From: Chara braunii
Taxonomy: Eukaryota > Streptophyta > Charophyceae > Charales > Characeae
Direction of reading: 5' to 3'
NCBI GenBank assembly: GCA_003427395.1
Contig: BFEA01000138.1
Coordinates: 2,395,710-2,424,471, forward strand
Length of the DNA: 28,762 nt
Made by a program: the position numbers and the translations under genes. The notes under the pieces are model-generated. The model saw nothing but the letters and a program-made list of their open reading frames with translations, was not told the origin of the DNA and searched no databases. Shown here in pieces: positions 16,612 through 26,263 of this stretch (position 1 is the stretch's first letter; the number at the start of each line of letters is the position of its first letter).

Positions 16612-17150
16612 CTACCTTTGAACTGTTTGCGTGCATCCATCTTGACTAGATTTATCCCTCTCATCTTCTCGCCCATCTCGATTACCTTCTTGGTTGATCA
16701 AGAAGGAGTGATGCGAAAATGTAGCCAAGTAAAGGAAAAACAACAACAAATGCTGGTTTGTCTTCGCCAACTGCTCGTGGAATTGCTCGACGCTGGGCCA
16801 AATGTTGAGCAACACGTATGCAACTAGTTTAATCTGCAAGCAGTAGAAGACGAACTCACGAGGGTTGAAACAGTTACTCAAATGCTGGAGATCGGCAGAC
16901 GGGTGTAGCAAAATATTGATCGAGGACGAATGACCCTCGATCACTTTGTTGCTGAGCACTTTGTGAGGATAGCTGGTGCAGAGGCCAAAAAAAAAAGGGA
17001 AAGGAGAAGCAAGTGAGAGGAAAGAAGAACCTGAATAAACCAAAGAAATAATGAATGACACAGTTAAACAGTTGCAAGTTGCAATAGACACAAAAATGAG
17101 AAGAAAGGAAAGCCTATTAAAAAGAGAAGAAAGAAAAATAGCAACAAGCA
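16612..17150 (+). pseudogene. gag remnant, N-terminal coiled-coil part
   Basis: The plus strand encodes EKQQQMLVCLRQLLVELLD, then after stops and shifts VEDELTRVETVTQMLEIGRR and MTLDHFVAEHFVRIAGAEAK. These are helical, Glu/Gln/Leu-rich segments like the N-terminal part of plant-type gag proteins. Several stops interrupt it (for example TAG near 16826 and 16906). The assignment rests on position between PBS and the clear gag core downstream, not on a firm domain match. Confidence 0.4.
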
Positions 17151-17479
17151 AGATAGATAAAAGAAATAAAGCAGAAATTTCACGTTGTGGATTAAGAGAC
17201 TGATGCGGCGTCTATCTTGCAAAACGTTGATGGCCTACCGCACACACCTAACGATGAAGATTGAGTACGTCACCGCATAATTGCTAACGGTGACAAAACT
17301 TATAAAAAGGAAAAACAAAGACGAAGATGTAATTGAGGAGGAAGAAGAAAAGAAAGAGCCTCAAAACAAGTTAATGAAAGATGTCATGAAACCCTGTGAG
17401 ACGAAAGAACCCGAACCCACGAAGAAGGAAGGAAGGAGAAAAACCGAAGAGAAATAAAAATGTGAAAATGAAGTTGTCT

Positions 17480-18200
17480 TTTACTTACAACGGAAATAGA
17501 GGATAACATTTGTTTTTGTGGATTGCACAAACACAAACGTACTGTGGGACCACTCCAATAGTGAGTTGCCTTCTCCATCTCTTTGTATGGAAGAAGTTGC
17601 AAAGGAGTGGGTGTTGTCTGAGGCCGATGCCGCTGGCCTTGAGGATATTGGTGATTGCGCAAAAACAATGACCTTACGGGAATTCCTCCAAAAAATGAAG
17701 AAGCGGTTCCTCAACGGAAAGCGACTGTTGATCAGGCATTTGACGAACTCACCACTATTAGCCAGATGCGTCGGTCCACTGTCGATGCTTTGTCACGTGA
17801 CGTGGATCGTCTTTTGCAAGTACCTGGGCTAATTTTCCAAGACAACTAGGTTTATAACTTATATATCTATTCGCGCGCTTTGCCTGAGCCCATACGCAGA
17901 CAGCTCGTGGCAGAGGCAAAATCTGACAAGTACAACCACCAACAATTCAGCGAGCTTGCTCTCTAGAGAAAACAAATGACAACGCATGTAAAGGAAACCT
18001 ATGCTAACGTTGTGAGGAGTGGACAAACATGTGGGTACGGGAATGTGAAAAAAAACATGTGGAGGCAGAAGCGACAGGAGCACACTCTCGTGATCTTTGA
18101 TGACGAGACTGTCAAGAAATAACCCCTCGAAGCGGCAGAGGGTGAAACAAGTGGTGGCGTTGAGTCCGGAAAGGGTGATGTCACCGCCATGGTTGCCAAC
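17480..18200 (+). pseudogene. gag remnant, Retrotrans_gag-like core
   Basis: Frame fragments read MTLREFLQKMKKRFL, then one frameshift later DELTTISQMRRSTVDALSRD and DRLLQVPGLIFQDN, then after a stop SRALPEPIRRQLVAEAK and YNHQQFSELAL, another stop, and RKQMTTHVKETYANVVRSG. The order (FxxxF helix, Q-M-R-STVDA, RALPEPIR, F-ELAL) is that of Ty3-type gag capsid proteins. At least one frameshift (near 17700) and three stops make it non-functional. No CCHC knuckle follows; the sequence goes almost straight to the purine tract. Confidence 0.7.
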
Positions 18201-18230
18201 AAAGGTGACACCAACCGTAACGATGAATTT

Positions 18231-18241
18231 AAGAAGAGGAG
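18231..18241 (+). promoter_or_regulatory. polypurine tract before the 3' LTR
   Basis: AAGAAGAGGAG lies just upstream of the 3' LTR, where plus-strand priming is expected. The exact LTR start after it is blurred by divergence. Confidence 0.5.
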
Positions 18242-18264
18242 TTCACACTCCTTTCCCGAGAGGC

Positions 18265-19195
18265 GTCAAAAACCACGCCCAACTGGAAGTCATGCAAGCC
18301 GCTCGAAAGAAGGCCTGTTGCTGTGGGGTACCCGAAACAAGGCCTAAACTGGCCTTTAGAAGCCCAACGTGCGATAGTTGACCAAAGAAAATCAAAGGTC
18401 AACAGAAGCTCCAAAATTCAGGCCCACGAGTCTAAGTCAACATGAACCCAGTCCAAGCCACCGATCAGACACATACCTTTGGCTGTTTGCAGGTATCTGT
18501 AAGTAATCACGTCCAACTGGGAGTCTGCAACTGCACGAGATCCACGTCATTGGCTGCGAGACAATCTGGGCCATTGTATCTGAGAGACCAAAGGATGGTC
18601 AACCAGAGTCAACACTATAAGTTGACCCAGCCCCTGCTGACGGGCATTCACTCTTGCACATGCTGCTTCATGCTGGCTTAACGCTGGTGCGACGACGCTG
18701 GCGCCTTTCTTTGTCTTCAACGCCAGCTGGACACTCGATTATGGTCATGTGACTCTTGCCACACTGATCACGACATTGATGGTGTATCTGCGGGGGAGGC
18801 TTCGTCCACATTCGATCAAGGCTGTGAGATTGGTCGAATGTGGACGAAGCTTACCTGTTTGTGTTCGCGGTCAACGTTGCGCATTGCTGTCCATCTTCAA
18901 AAGGTGTCTTCACTGACAAGTGCCATGATGAGATCTGCTCGTTGTCCGTGTGTGTCAGAGAAAACTGTCTGCTGATGTGGTGAGTGGGAGATGCCAGAAG
19001 AGGAAGTGGGATTGTGAGGGAGGTCTATCTGATATGTTGATGGGTACTTTCTTTTCCACCTTCTAAGTCTTATCTCCTTCCTACCATCCTCTTCTCTGGT
19101 GACTAGACATGTACGCTTTTGGAGACATTGAAACTGCGCTGAGACATACTATATTTCAACATTGACGAGCTTTTCTCTGGATTGGGTTCATTGCA
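18265..19195 (+). repeat. 3' LTR
   Basis: Counterpart of 14571-15517, ending TTCATTGCA at 19195. It differs from the 5' LTR by containing a perfect 17-bp hairpin at 18799-18850 (see findings). TATA box at 18615-18620. Confidence 0.85.
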
Positions 19196-19742
19196 TACGG
19201 CTGTCACAAATGTATCGGCTGTTCCGGCGTAGCGATAGTGGGTTTCCGCAGGGACCTTCTGACATCCACAATCAGGACAAGCCCATTCTCGGTTGGGCCG
19301 GTACCACAAACAGGGCCCATAAGTCTGCGTGACATGACATATGCTGCATATTAACCAAAAAATGAAACCGAGGCTCAACGGACGAGACACGACAAGGGAG
19401 CCATCGCTTAGGTGGTAGCAGCAGCATATCGTGCCAGCGGCACACTGTTTTTATTTTCTTGGCTGGCGCCACCTGCCATTGTGGTCCGCTACCCCCAAAT
19501 GTCCAAAATTTAAGGAGTACGTGACAAAGAAATCTTGCAAGGCTGGGGCAGTGTACTGGCGGTTTAAATAAGCAAAAATGAGGGCTGTTGGGCAGGGTAC
19601 AGTTTCGGAGTAAGGTTACCTGACTGGGTGCCTATGCTGCCTCTGCCTCCTCGCGTGGCTTAGCTGTGTCAGCTCTGGGTCAGGTTCCGGGCAGCACCAG
19701 CGTAAGTTGCAAAAGAAAAAGACACAAAAAAAAAGTCAGCCC
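19196..19742. other. unassigned flank with a family C-like fragment
   Basis: 19196-19590 shows nothing recognisable. About 19597-19737 has the TTACCTGACTGGGTGCC and GGTTCCGGGCAGCACCAGC plus poly(A) arrangement seen at the head of family C, so it may be a decayed copy. Confidence 0.35.
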
Positions 19743-19770
19743 CTGACGAGTTGGTGAAACTCCAACGATC
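19743..19770 (+). ncRNA. partial hammerhead-like motif (core box 1 and stem II)
   Basis: CTGACGA, GTTGG, loop TGAAACT, CCAAC, then GATC. The loop is identical to the minus-strand motif at 12011-12047, and the third stem II pair has changed from C-G to T-A on both sides. CTGACGA satisfies the CUGANGA consensus. The following GAAA is lost (GATC), so this copy cannot be catalytic. Confidence 0.4.
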
Positions 19771-20126
19771 TGGAGGAGAAAACGGATTCCATTCACGAAA
19801 GAGCCATGGAAATTTGACATCGGGGAGGTATCTAATTCACGTGCAACAGCCATCGTTATGACACTGTGCTCAACAGCGCACGCAGAAATATCTCGTCATT
19901 GTCAAACCATGGTGGATGTAAATGTGAGGTGGGGAATCTTACTACGGTTTATTAGATTCGTTCGAATCGTCAGTGATTTCTGATTCGCTGTGTCAGGACT
20001 CCTGCGAAGCTGAAAAACATCCGGGGATACTATAAGGGAAAACAGAGAGAATCCAATGGGGAAAAGAAGAGGATTTTTTTTATGGACAGGGGTTGCATCA
20101 ACCATTTATCTCCTTTCTCTGAAAAT
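19771..20126. other. unassigned stretch
   Basis: No gene or repeat family recognised. A GGGTTGCATCAACC phrase near 20090 recurs in altered form near 20330 and 20400, on the other side of the U6 insertion, which suggests low-grade local repetition. Confidence 0.4.
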
Positions 20127-20158
20127 ATATGCTTCCTTTTTTTTTTTTTTTTTTTTTT

Positions 20159-20256
20159 TTTGGACTATTTCTCGATGTATGCATGTCATCCTTGCACAGT
20201 GGTCATGCTAATCTTCTCTGTGTATCGTTCCAATTATAACGGATGTCCCTAAGGAC
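20159..20256 (-). pseudogene. U6 spliceosomal snRNA retropseudogene
   Basis: The minus strand follows U6 snRNA over its whole length: GTCC-TTAG-GGAC 5' stem-loop, ATTGGAACGATAC, GAAGATTAGCATG, GCAAGGATGACA, ATCGAGAAAT and TAGTCC. Differences include a 2-nt CA insertion giving ACACAGAGA at the ACAGAGA box, and several transitions. The copy ends in a run of about 22 A instead of the T-run of a real U6 gene. The pair ATATGCTTC (20127-20135 and 20260-20268) forms a 9-bp target-site duplication. It is therefore a retrotransposed copy made by LINE-type machinery. No U6 promoter (USE/TATA) is seen upstream on the minus strand. Confidence 0.9.
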
Positions 20257-20528
20257 AAGATATGCTTCTTCTACTCTTCTACTCTTCCCTCAGGGCTCCT
20301 ACTCTTTCACGGACAAGGTTCATCAACCGGGCTTCCTCCGGGTTGCATCACCCATGTATCGCCGTTCTCTGAAATTGCCGGGAACCTGCTGGTTGATGAA
20401 AGGTTATCCTTCTTCTACTCTTTCCTCCAGGATTGCATCGACCTCGAGTGAACCTTCAGGATTGCATTTTCACAGTTGACTGGAACTTTTAACCTCCCGT
20501 ATCGCCACTGCCAGAATGTACCTGCACG

Positions 20529-20603
20529 CTAGGCTACCAGCCAGGCCGCCTGGGTCACCCTGTTTGCCTGGGCGGCCGGCCGTACAAGGACCAAAAAAGG
20601 TCC

Positions 20604-20634
<31 letters not shown>

Positions 20635-20847
20635 GGAAAAATCCAAAAACTCTGAAAAAAGTTAAAAAAACAATTGTGTTATGCAGAAAATAAACTGAAC
20701 AACTTTTGCCTCAGGGTCACATCGAAATTCTTTACCAAATTTAAAATAAAATTCAAATAAGAAATATATATAATATATATATTTTTTTTTTCTTTTTTTT
20801 TTTGGGCCTGGCCGGGCAAGTGGTCCCCGGCCACTCTGGTAGCCTAC
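20529..20847 (+). mobile_element. MITE-like element, family B copy B3 (intact, 8-bp TSD)
   Basis: Terminal inverted repeats CTAGGCTACCAG and CTGGTAGCCTAC are flanked by an exact 8-bp duplication CCTGCACG (20521-20528 and 20848-20855). It is 319 bp long. The interior has poly(A), TATGCAGAAAATAAACTGAA, TTTTGCCTCAGGGTCACATC, TTCTTTACCAAATTTAAAAT, a TA/T-rich tract and GGCCTGGCCGGGCAAG. The 8-bp duplication suggests a non-autonomous hAT-like transposon. Confidence 0.88.
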
Positions 20848-20947
20848 CCTGCACGTCTGCCTATCCCATAAACTTCCGATGGGATTGCCCGTACGCTATC
20901 AAACATAGTTGAAAAGATCATAGAATGAGCTCCTTTTTCTTTTTTTA

Positions 20948-21577
20948 AAGGACGGGTAGCCTTAGGGTCACATCAAAATTCTTTACCAAATTTAAAATAA
21001 AATTCAAATAAGAAATATACTGTGTTAGTCCCCGGGCGGCCCCGCTGGGGGAAGGTCGCCCGGGTACCCTCCCGGGCAGGGTCCCGGGCGATCCCAGCGC
21101 ATAATATTTGTAAAAAATAGAAAATAAAAAAAAATAAAAAAAATCCGGAAAAAAAATATGTAGTGAAATATTGCAATACAAACGACTTTTGGCTGAGTGA
21201 CACCTCGAAATTCCTTGTTAATTTCAAGATAAAAAATAAATGGGCAAACATGAGTCCCAAAAGACTCCAAATGTGCCCTTTTAAGCCCTTTAGTCACTGT
21301 TTATACCCCCCAACCCCCCCTGGATGACCCATCACCAAAACCGAAGTTAAGACCGGATTCTGACTGCTTGGGCCAAGCGCAGTCCTGGCCTGAAGTCTTT
21401 TTTTTTTTTTTTGGGATCCTTGCCTGTTTTTTGACCCGTCTGGTTTTGCCGGGCAACCCCCCCTTTGCCCGACTGGCCCGGGCGTGCCTGGCCGGGCGTA
21501 CCCGGCCGGGCGACGGCCCAACATAGGAAACATATATATTTTTTCTTTTTCTTTTTTTTTAAGGACGGGTAGCCTTA
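20948..21577 (+). mobile_element. family B fragment and family C-like element bracketed by a 17-bp direct repeat
   Basis: AAGGACGGGTAGCCTTA occurs at 20948-20964 and 21561-21577. Between them, 20962-21020 repeats the B3 interior (GGGTCACATCAAAATTC..., TTTACCAAATTTAAAAT). From about 21024 a GC-rich CCCGGGCGG segment starts a family C-like copy with CAATACAAACGACTTTTGGCTGAG, a C-rich stretch at 21304-21322, a 5S-like segment, a poly(T) and CCGGGCG-rich DNA. The 17-mer resembles family-B ends (GGTAGCCTA), so it may mark two B ends, not a target duplication. Confidence 0.45.
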
Positions 21578-23052
21578 CCCAACTTTGCTTTGTATATTCA
21601 TATAGCTGGGAATCGGTTCCAGCGTCCCTTGCATCATATGCCACGGCCGTTCCGACGTCCTAGAATGACCTCTTGCTTGATAAGAAACATGGAATTCTGG
21701 ACTTGGTAGTGGTGTAACTTGATCATTGTGCGGCGAAGAGCACTTACCTTGCATTTATTTAATAGTATTTAATTTACCTTGCATTTATTTGATAGTATTT
21801 AATACAGTCACCAGGATCAGGTGATAGAGCGCTGCAAGTGTAGATCTTCAGATAGGTAGGTGGTCTTTTTACTTCTGAGGATTTGAACTGGTGGCACCGC
21901 AACCAACTGTAGACGACCAGTCCCTCCGTGCCTCTTCTTCCCGGCACGGATTTTTGCTGCACACCAATTGGTGACGAACCAGTGCGGCACACGATTTGCC
22001 TGGCGGCACCCGCCTTTTCCATGTGGTACGCCTGACCCATGATTTTGCGGCGGGTTGAGGACAAAATAGCTGGGAAAGGGACTGGTGATTTGAGAGCATT
22101 TGCATAAGGACTTCCTCAATGTATCTGACGGTAATCACAGTCGATCCTGGATGTATCTAACCATAATTATTAATTACATTAAGACATCAGTCAAAAGAGC
22201 TCCTGTGTTTTTTTTCTTTAGCAAAACAATCCCGGGAGGCAGCTTGAGACCCTGGTAGGAGTCGACATCTCAAGCTACTCCCAGGGAGGCTCCATCTATT
22301 AGTGGGGAGCTGCACCTGCTGGGAAACGGGCCCAGTGTCCCCTTCTACACTTTCCAGAAATCACACAGTAGTTATGTCCAGGGGGGTGCCTCCACAGCCC
22401 AGCAATCGGGCCGTCGAGCTGCAAACCTCTCAAAGTTATTCCACCAATCTCTTACAGGCCCTTAAGTCGTTCCTCTACCATCGAGCTGCAGACCCCTAAA
22501 CCCTTTTCCCTAAATCTTTTGAGGCGCTGAGTTCTTCAGCCCTGAGACAGAGCTTAGCTCGGCAACACAGACTGCAGGACACATATCTGTCTCATTCCCG
22601 CCTTGGATCTTTGATCCATTTCTTGGGGTGTAACATTCAGCATGAAGGTTGCTGAGCATGCCGCGGAGACGATTTTCAGCATGACAGGTATGGTGTTGAA
22701 GCCGTGCACTAACCTGATTGATTGCCTTCTCTGTCTTTTTCTTTCCAAGTTTTTTAAATGGGCCCTTACGCTGTTTTCAAAATTTTACTACTTCACTTTG
22801 AAGTTTGGACTCTTCAACCACCCTTCATTTGATATGGAATGCCGGTTTCCTCTGCCCCCTTAGATGATTGGTCCTGTCTCAATCACTGTCCTGATTATGT
22901 TGTGTGGGTGACGATGGACACTTTCCATCTCTCACATTACTTCATATACCTGACCTATGGGACGTGCAGCCTTGAAGCTATGATAACATCCCCATAAGAA
23001 TGTCAATCATTGATCTGTTTTGAGTTGATTGGTAACACAAGGAATGACAATC

Positions 23053-23054
<2 letters not shown>
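21578..23054. other. unassigned stretch
   Basis: No coding region or known repeat recognised. 22242-22276 contains AGCTTGAG ... CTCAAGCT with neighbouring CCCTGGTAGGAG / CTACTCCCAGGG, an imperfect foldback. A single CCCTAAACCC at 22493 is not a telomeric array. Confidence 0.45.

Positions 23055-23142
<88 letters not shown>
23055..23142. repeat. (GA)n microsatellite
   Basis: Pure GA dinucleotide repeat, about 88 bp. Confidence 0.97.
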
Positions 23143-23143
<1 letters not shown>

Positions 23144-23914
23144 AAGCAAGGACGTGGCATTCACTCTTACAAGCAGAGTGCCTTAGGAGTGGTGCAGATT
23201 AGCACCCGCCAAAGCTACGTGACAGGACCGTAATGGACAATCTGGGTTACGCAATCTGTACAGATCCGTCTGGGGAAAAGAAAAAGACCGCCTCCCTGCC
23301 TATCTGCCCTTTCCTTAGCATCGGCAAGGCCCATACTTGTCAACTTTCCCTGTCCTTGGGACTGGTACAATCCCAAAACCTACTCTTCCACCCCTGACTC
23401 GTCCAACTTGTCGAATAAATCTCTTGCAAAAAGACCATGTACTCTAGGGCCTAGGCCATGACTAGATAGTAGATACCCTGAAAAACACACCCAGTAAACA
23501 GAAATAACTTTAGAAAACATACCTGACAAGAAGCATTTATTCCGTGAACTCGTCTCTTTCACCAATGCCGCTGCTGCTGGTTGTAAGCGATACTGCCAAT
23601 CTCTGCTGCAGTAGAAACAAGAACTGCAGTGACAAAGGTCTATCTATTACAACAACCGAATTCATTCTCGATGGCAACTATTACCCCCCTTCTAAAATGC
23701 CAATTCAAGAAGTTCCGCCTCCTTTTCCTTCAGAAAACATTACTCCGATACTTTATGAATACTACTTAATAATAAGTTCATATTTAGCATTTATATATTC
23801 TCTACAAGATTATATGTTGTTCCTTTGCCAACAAAAAGGAGAATCTGCAGAAAAAGGTAGTGGGAAAATAACAGAAATGAACACTAAAATTCCGATAAAA
23901 TAAATGTAGCCAGA
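23143..23914. other. unassigned stretch
   Basis: One 119-codon frame (23544-23903, plus) has no recognisable motif and an ordinary composition; I do not call it a gene. Nothing else is seen. Confidence 0.4.
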
Positions 23915-24143
23915 ATGGCTGTCCCCGTTCCTTCTCCTCCTGCACGAATCCCGTATGTCCTCCTGCTCCTTCCCCTCCTATTCTTCATCCTGGCATCTTC
24001 GTACCCCTGTGCTATAAAACCATGTAAAGAACTGTCGTCCTCACCCCTCCACCTACTCCTACCATCTTCCACCTCATGCACTTACTCCTCCCTCCGTGTA
24101 TTTTCCTCTAACGACACCGTCTTCAACGCTAACCACATTCCTA

Positions 24144-24149
<6 letters not shown>
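23915..24149 (+). CDS. possible secreted-protein exon with signal-peptide-like start (weak)
   Basis: From ATG 23915 the frame reads MAVPVPSPPARIPYV followed by a Leu/Phe-rich hydrophobic core and an ASS-type cleavage region, the layout of a signal peptide. About 45 Ser/Thr/Pro-rich residues follow before the frame enters the (CT)n tract at 24150, where it becomes meaningless SLSL repeats. If real, a splice site should lie before 24150; I see no strong donor. The pyrimidine-rich DNA alone could produce Leu/Pro/Ser-rich codons, so this may be chance. Confidence 0.18.
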
Positions 24150-24199
<50 letters not shown>

Positions 24200-24200
24200 N

Positions 24201-24273
<73 letters not shown>

Positions 24274-24376
24274 CCTGTTTGTTGTCCTCTTCTCCCTCTG
24301 CCTACGGTTTACCGCGCAGCTCTGTTAGACGATATATATATATATATATCATCTATCTATTCTATCCATCCATCTA

Positions 24377-24449
<73 letters not shown>

Positions 24450-24465
24450 CCTGTGTGTGTGTGTG
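24150..24465. repeat. microsatellite cluster: (CT)n, (TA)n, (ATCT)n, (GT)n
   Basis: (CT)n 24150-24271 with an unresolved base at 24200, (TA)n 24331-24349, (ATCT)n about 24351-24449, and a short (GT)n to 24465. Confidence 0.96.
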
Positions 24466-24856
24466 GTGAGATACTCATCGCTACACAAAAAATTCAATGT
24501 TGACATTCTACTTCCTGAACTATCATGAGAAGATAATCGCCACTGTCTCTTCCTTGACTCAGCTCCAAGGTAACCCATCAAAGGTGAACTCGACTTAGTT
24601 CCTTCGCTCTAGCATTCTTATTTCCCTTCTGTTCGTCTTTCCCCGAAAAGACAAACTAGGCTTCAGTTACTTCTTCAGCAACATGCTATCTCTATCTCCA
24701 TCAAGTCCGTCGTTGCAAAACCGACTCTCAGCAAAAGCCTAACTCATCCACAGGCTTCCAGTCACTTCCCCTTTCACATACCTTCTTTTCTTTTCTTTTC
24801 TTTTTGTTAGCCTTTGATAACCCACCTCCATTCACTAGTGCTCCTTGATGTGGAAA
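24466..24856. other. 3' flank of the LRR gene
   Basis: AT- and pyrimidine-rich DNA downstream of the minus-strand LRR stop codon. It probably includes its 3' UTR. No clear AATAAA on the minus strand was identified. Confidence 0.3.
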
Positions 24857-25328
24857 TCATAGATTGCTGAATCGCCCGTAGCTGACAGTTGTTCGCCTCC
24901 TGCGCCTAACCAACAACACGGCAAGGACAACAATGAAGACGGCAACAGCTAGCCCAGCAATAACAACACCCACAACCAAAGCGCGACTTACACGCAAACG
25001 AGCAAAATCTGACGGACGCAGAGCTTGTTGCTCTTGACATGCAACTCCTCCGACGACTTTTGACTTGGTATCGTAAACGACTTCCTCGCAGGTGAAATTG
25101 TTCCCTTGGAGAAACAATGACGTCCAGCTTGGAGTACTTTCCGGGTAGAGGAACTGTGGAATAGGGCCGCTCAGCTGATTGAAACTAACATCCAGCACGT
25201 ATGGGTAGATAGAATCCCCCAACCTAAGCGGGTTCCGCTGAGGATCGAACAAAGGCAGGTCACTCCAGCTCTCAGGAAAAGTGCCTGAGAAGCTATTTTG
25301 AGAAAGGTTCAGGTATAAAATCCCATTG
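24857..25328 (-). CDS. last exon of an LRR transmembrane (receptor-like) protein, partial
   Basis: Minus strand, about 156 residues ending at TGA 24859-24857. It opens with plant-type LRRs: LYLNLSQNSFSGTFPESW, then VLDVSFNQLSGPIPQFLYP, then TSLFLQGNNFTC. A C-terminal cap with two cysteines follows, then a membrane segment (ALVVGVVIAGLAVAVFIVVL) and a short basic tail RRRRR...GRFSNL. There is no kinase domain, so it is a receptor-like protein, or a receptor whose kinase was never present. The exon start is inferred from the acceptor GGGAGCAG at 25329-25330, giving a phase-2 junction typical of plant LRR genes. Upstream codons in the same frame are only (TTTGG)n repeats. Other exons are not recognised in the window. 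It likely sits at the plasma membrane and binds ligands or partner kinases; the ligand is unknown. Confidence 0.75.
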
Positions 25329-25376
25329 CTGCTCCCCATTGTAAAATACAGAACACAGCACAACAAACCAAGGCCC

Positions 25377-25815
25377 AAACTCGAGCAAAAACCCAAACCA
25401 AACACAAACCAAACCAAATCAAACCAAACCAAACCATACCAAACCAAACCATACCAAACCAGACCAAACCGAACCGAACCAGACCAAATCAAAATCAATA
25501 CCGAACCCCGACTCAACCCAACCAACACCATAACCAAACCCAAACCCAAACCCAAACCCAAACCAACACCAGAGCCAAGCAACCATGCCAAGCAAAACCA
25601 AACCAAACCAAACCAAACCAAACCAAACCAAACCAAACCAAACCAGACCAAACCAGACCTAACCGAACCGAACCAGACCAAATCAAAATCAATACCGAAC
25701 CCAGACTCAACCCAACCAACACCATAACCAAACCTCCAAGCCCAAACCCAAACCCAAACCCAAACCAACACCAGAGCCAAGCAACCATGCCAAGCAAAAC
25801 CAAACCAAACCACAT
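25377..25815. repeat. (CCAAA)n/(CCCAAA)n satellite-like array in the presumed LRR intron
   Basis: Penta- and hexanucleotide repeats organised in a higher-order unit of about 200 bp. The block GACCAAATCAAAATCAATAC occurs at 25483 and 25676, and CCAGAGCCAAGCAACCATGC at 25569 and 25771. On the minus strand (sense for the LRR gene) it reads TTTGG/TTTGGG, with four GGG runs at 25539-25559 and 25741-25761. Long VWFGLVWFG frames are translations of the repeat. Confidence 0.9.
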
Positions 25816-26041
25816 CATGGAGAGATGTCAGTGATCGAGCAGCAAGCCAACTGAACAAGAAGTACATCTCAAAATAGCACCATATGCATTATAATGCAAT
25901 TGACAGCAGACAACTGCATATATCAGCAGGCGATAAAATATAACGAGCACATCATAACACTTTGGGTAGATGAAATCCCTCAAGTTGTGATTGTTTGATA
26001 AAATTAAAAAATAAGGAATGATTTTCGTACTACCTTCTTTC
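25816..26041. other. unassigned AT-rich stretch
   Basis: No LRR-like exon or other coding signal recognised on either strand. Possibly intron of the minus-strand gene. Confidence 0.35.
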
Positions 26042-26130
26042 CCCTGAATACAACGTACGGTCATTATATTTGAACGTGGGGTATCTTTCAGTCTAAGTGC
26101 AGATATAATGACCGTACGTTGTATTCGGGG
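26042..26130. other. near-perfect 28-bp inverted repeat with a 33-nt loop
   Basis: Arms 26042-26069 and 26103-26130 pair over 28 positions with one mismatch; GAATACAACGTACGGTCATT begins a 24-bp perfect core. The RNA from either strand would form a stable hairpin of about 89 nt. It may be a small-RNA precursor, a tiny palindromic transposon end pair, or a structural element. Confidence 0.75.
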
Positions 26131-26263
26131 GAGGTGAATCAAAGTGTCCCCGCCTGGCAAAACTAAGAGTTGGCTTGCAGAATTTTTTTTTGCAGCCATG
26201 CTCGACATCTGTGCCTGCCGAAGGAAAAAACTTCAAGTCCCCATAGTGTCAGCATGGGCTTCG

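Noticed and set aside
21870-21925. tRNA-like sequence on the minus strand (AGTTCAAATCC)
   Set aside because: Possible A- and B-box-like strings are only about 13 nt apart, too close for a tRNA or SINE head.
22490-22515. Telomere-like CCCTAAA
   Set aside because: Single occurrence; not an array.
25329-25867. N-terminal half of the 336-codon minus-strand frame (VWFGLVWFG)
   Set aside because: Translation of the CCAAA satellite; only the part from about 25328 downward has LRR features.
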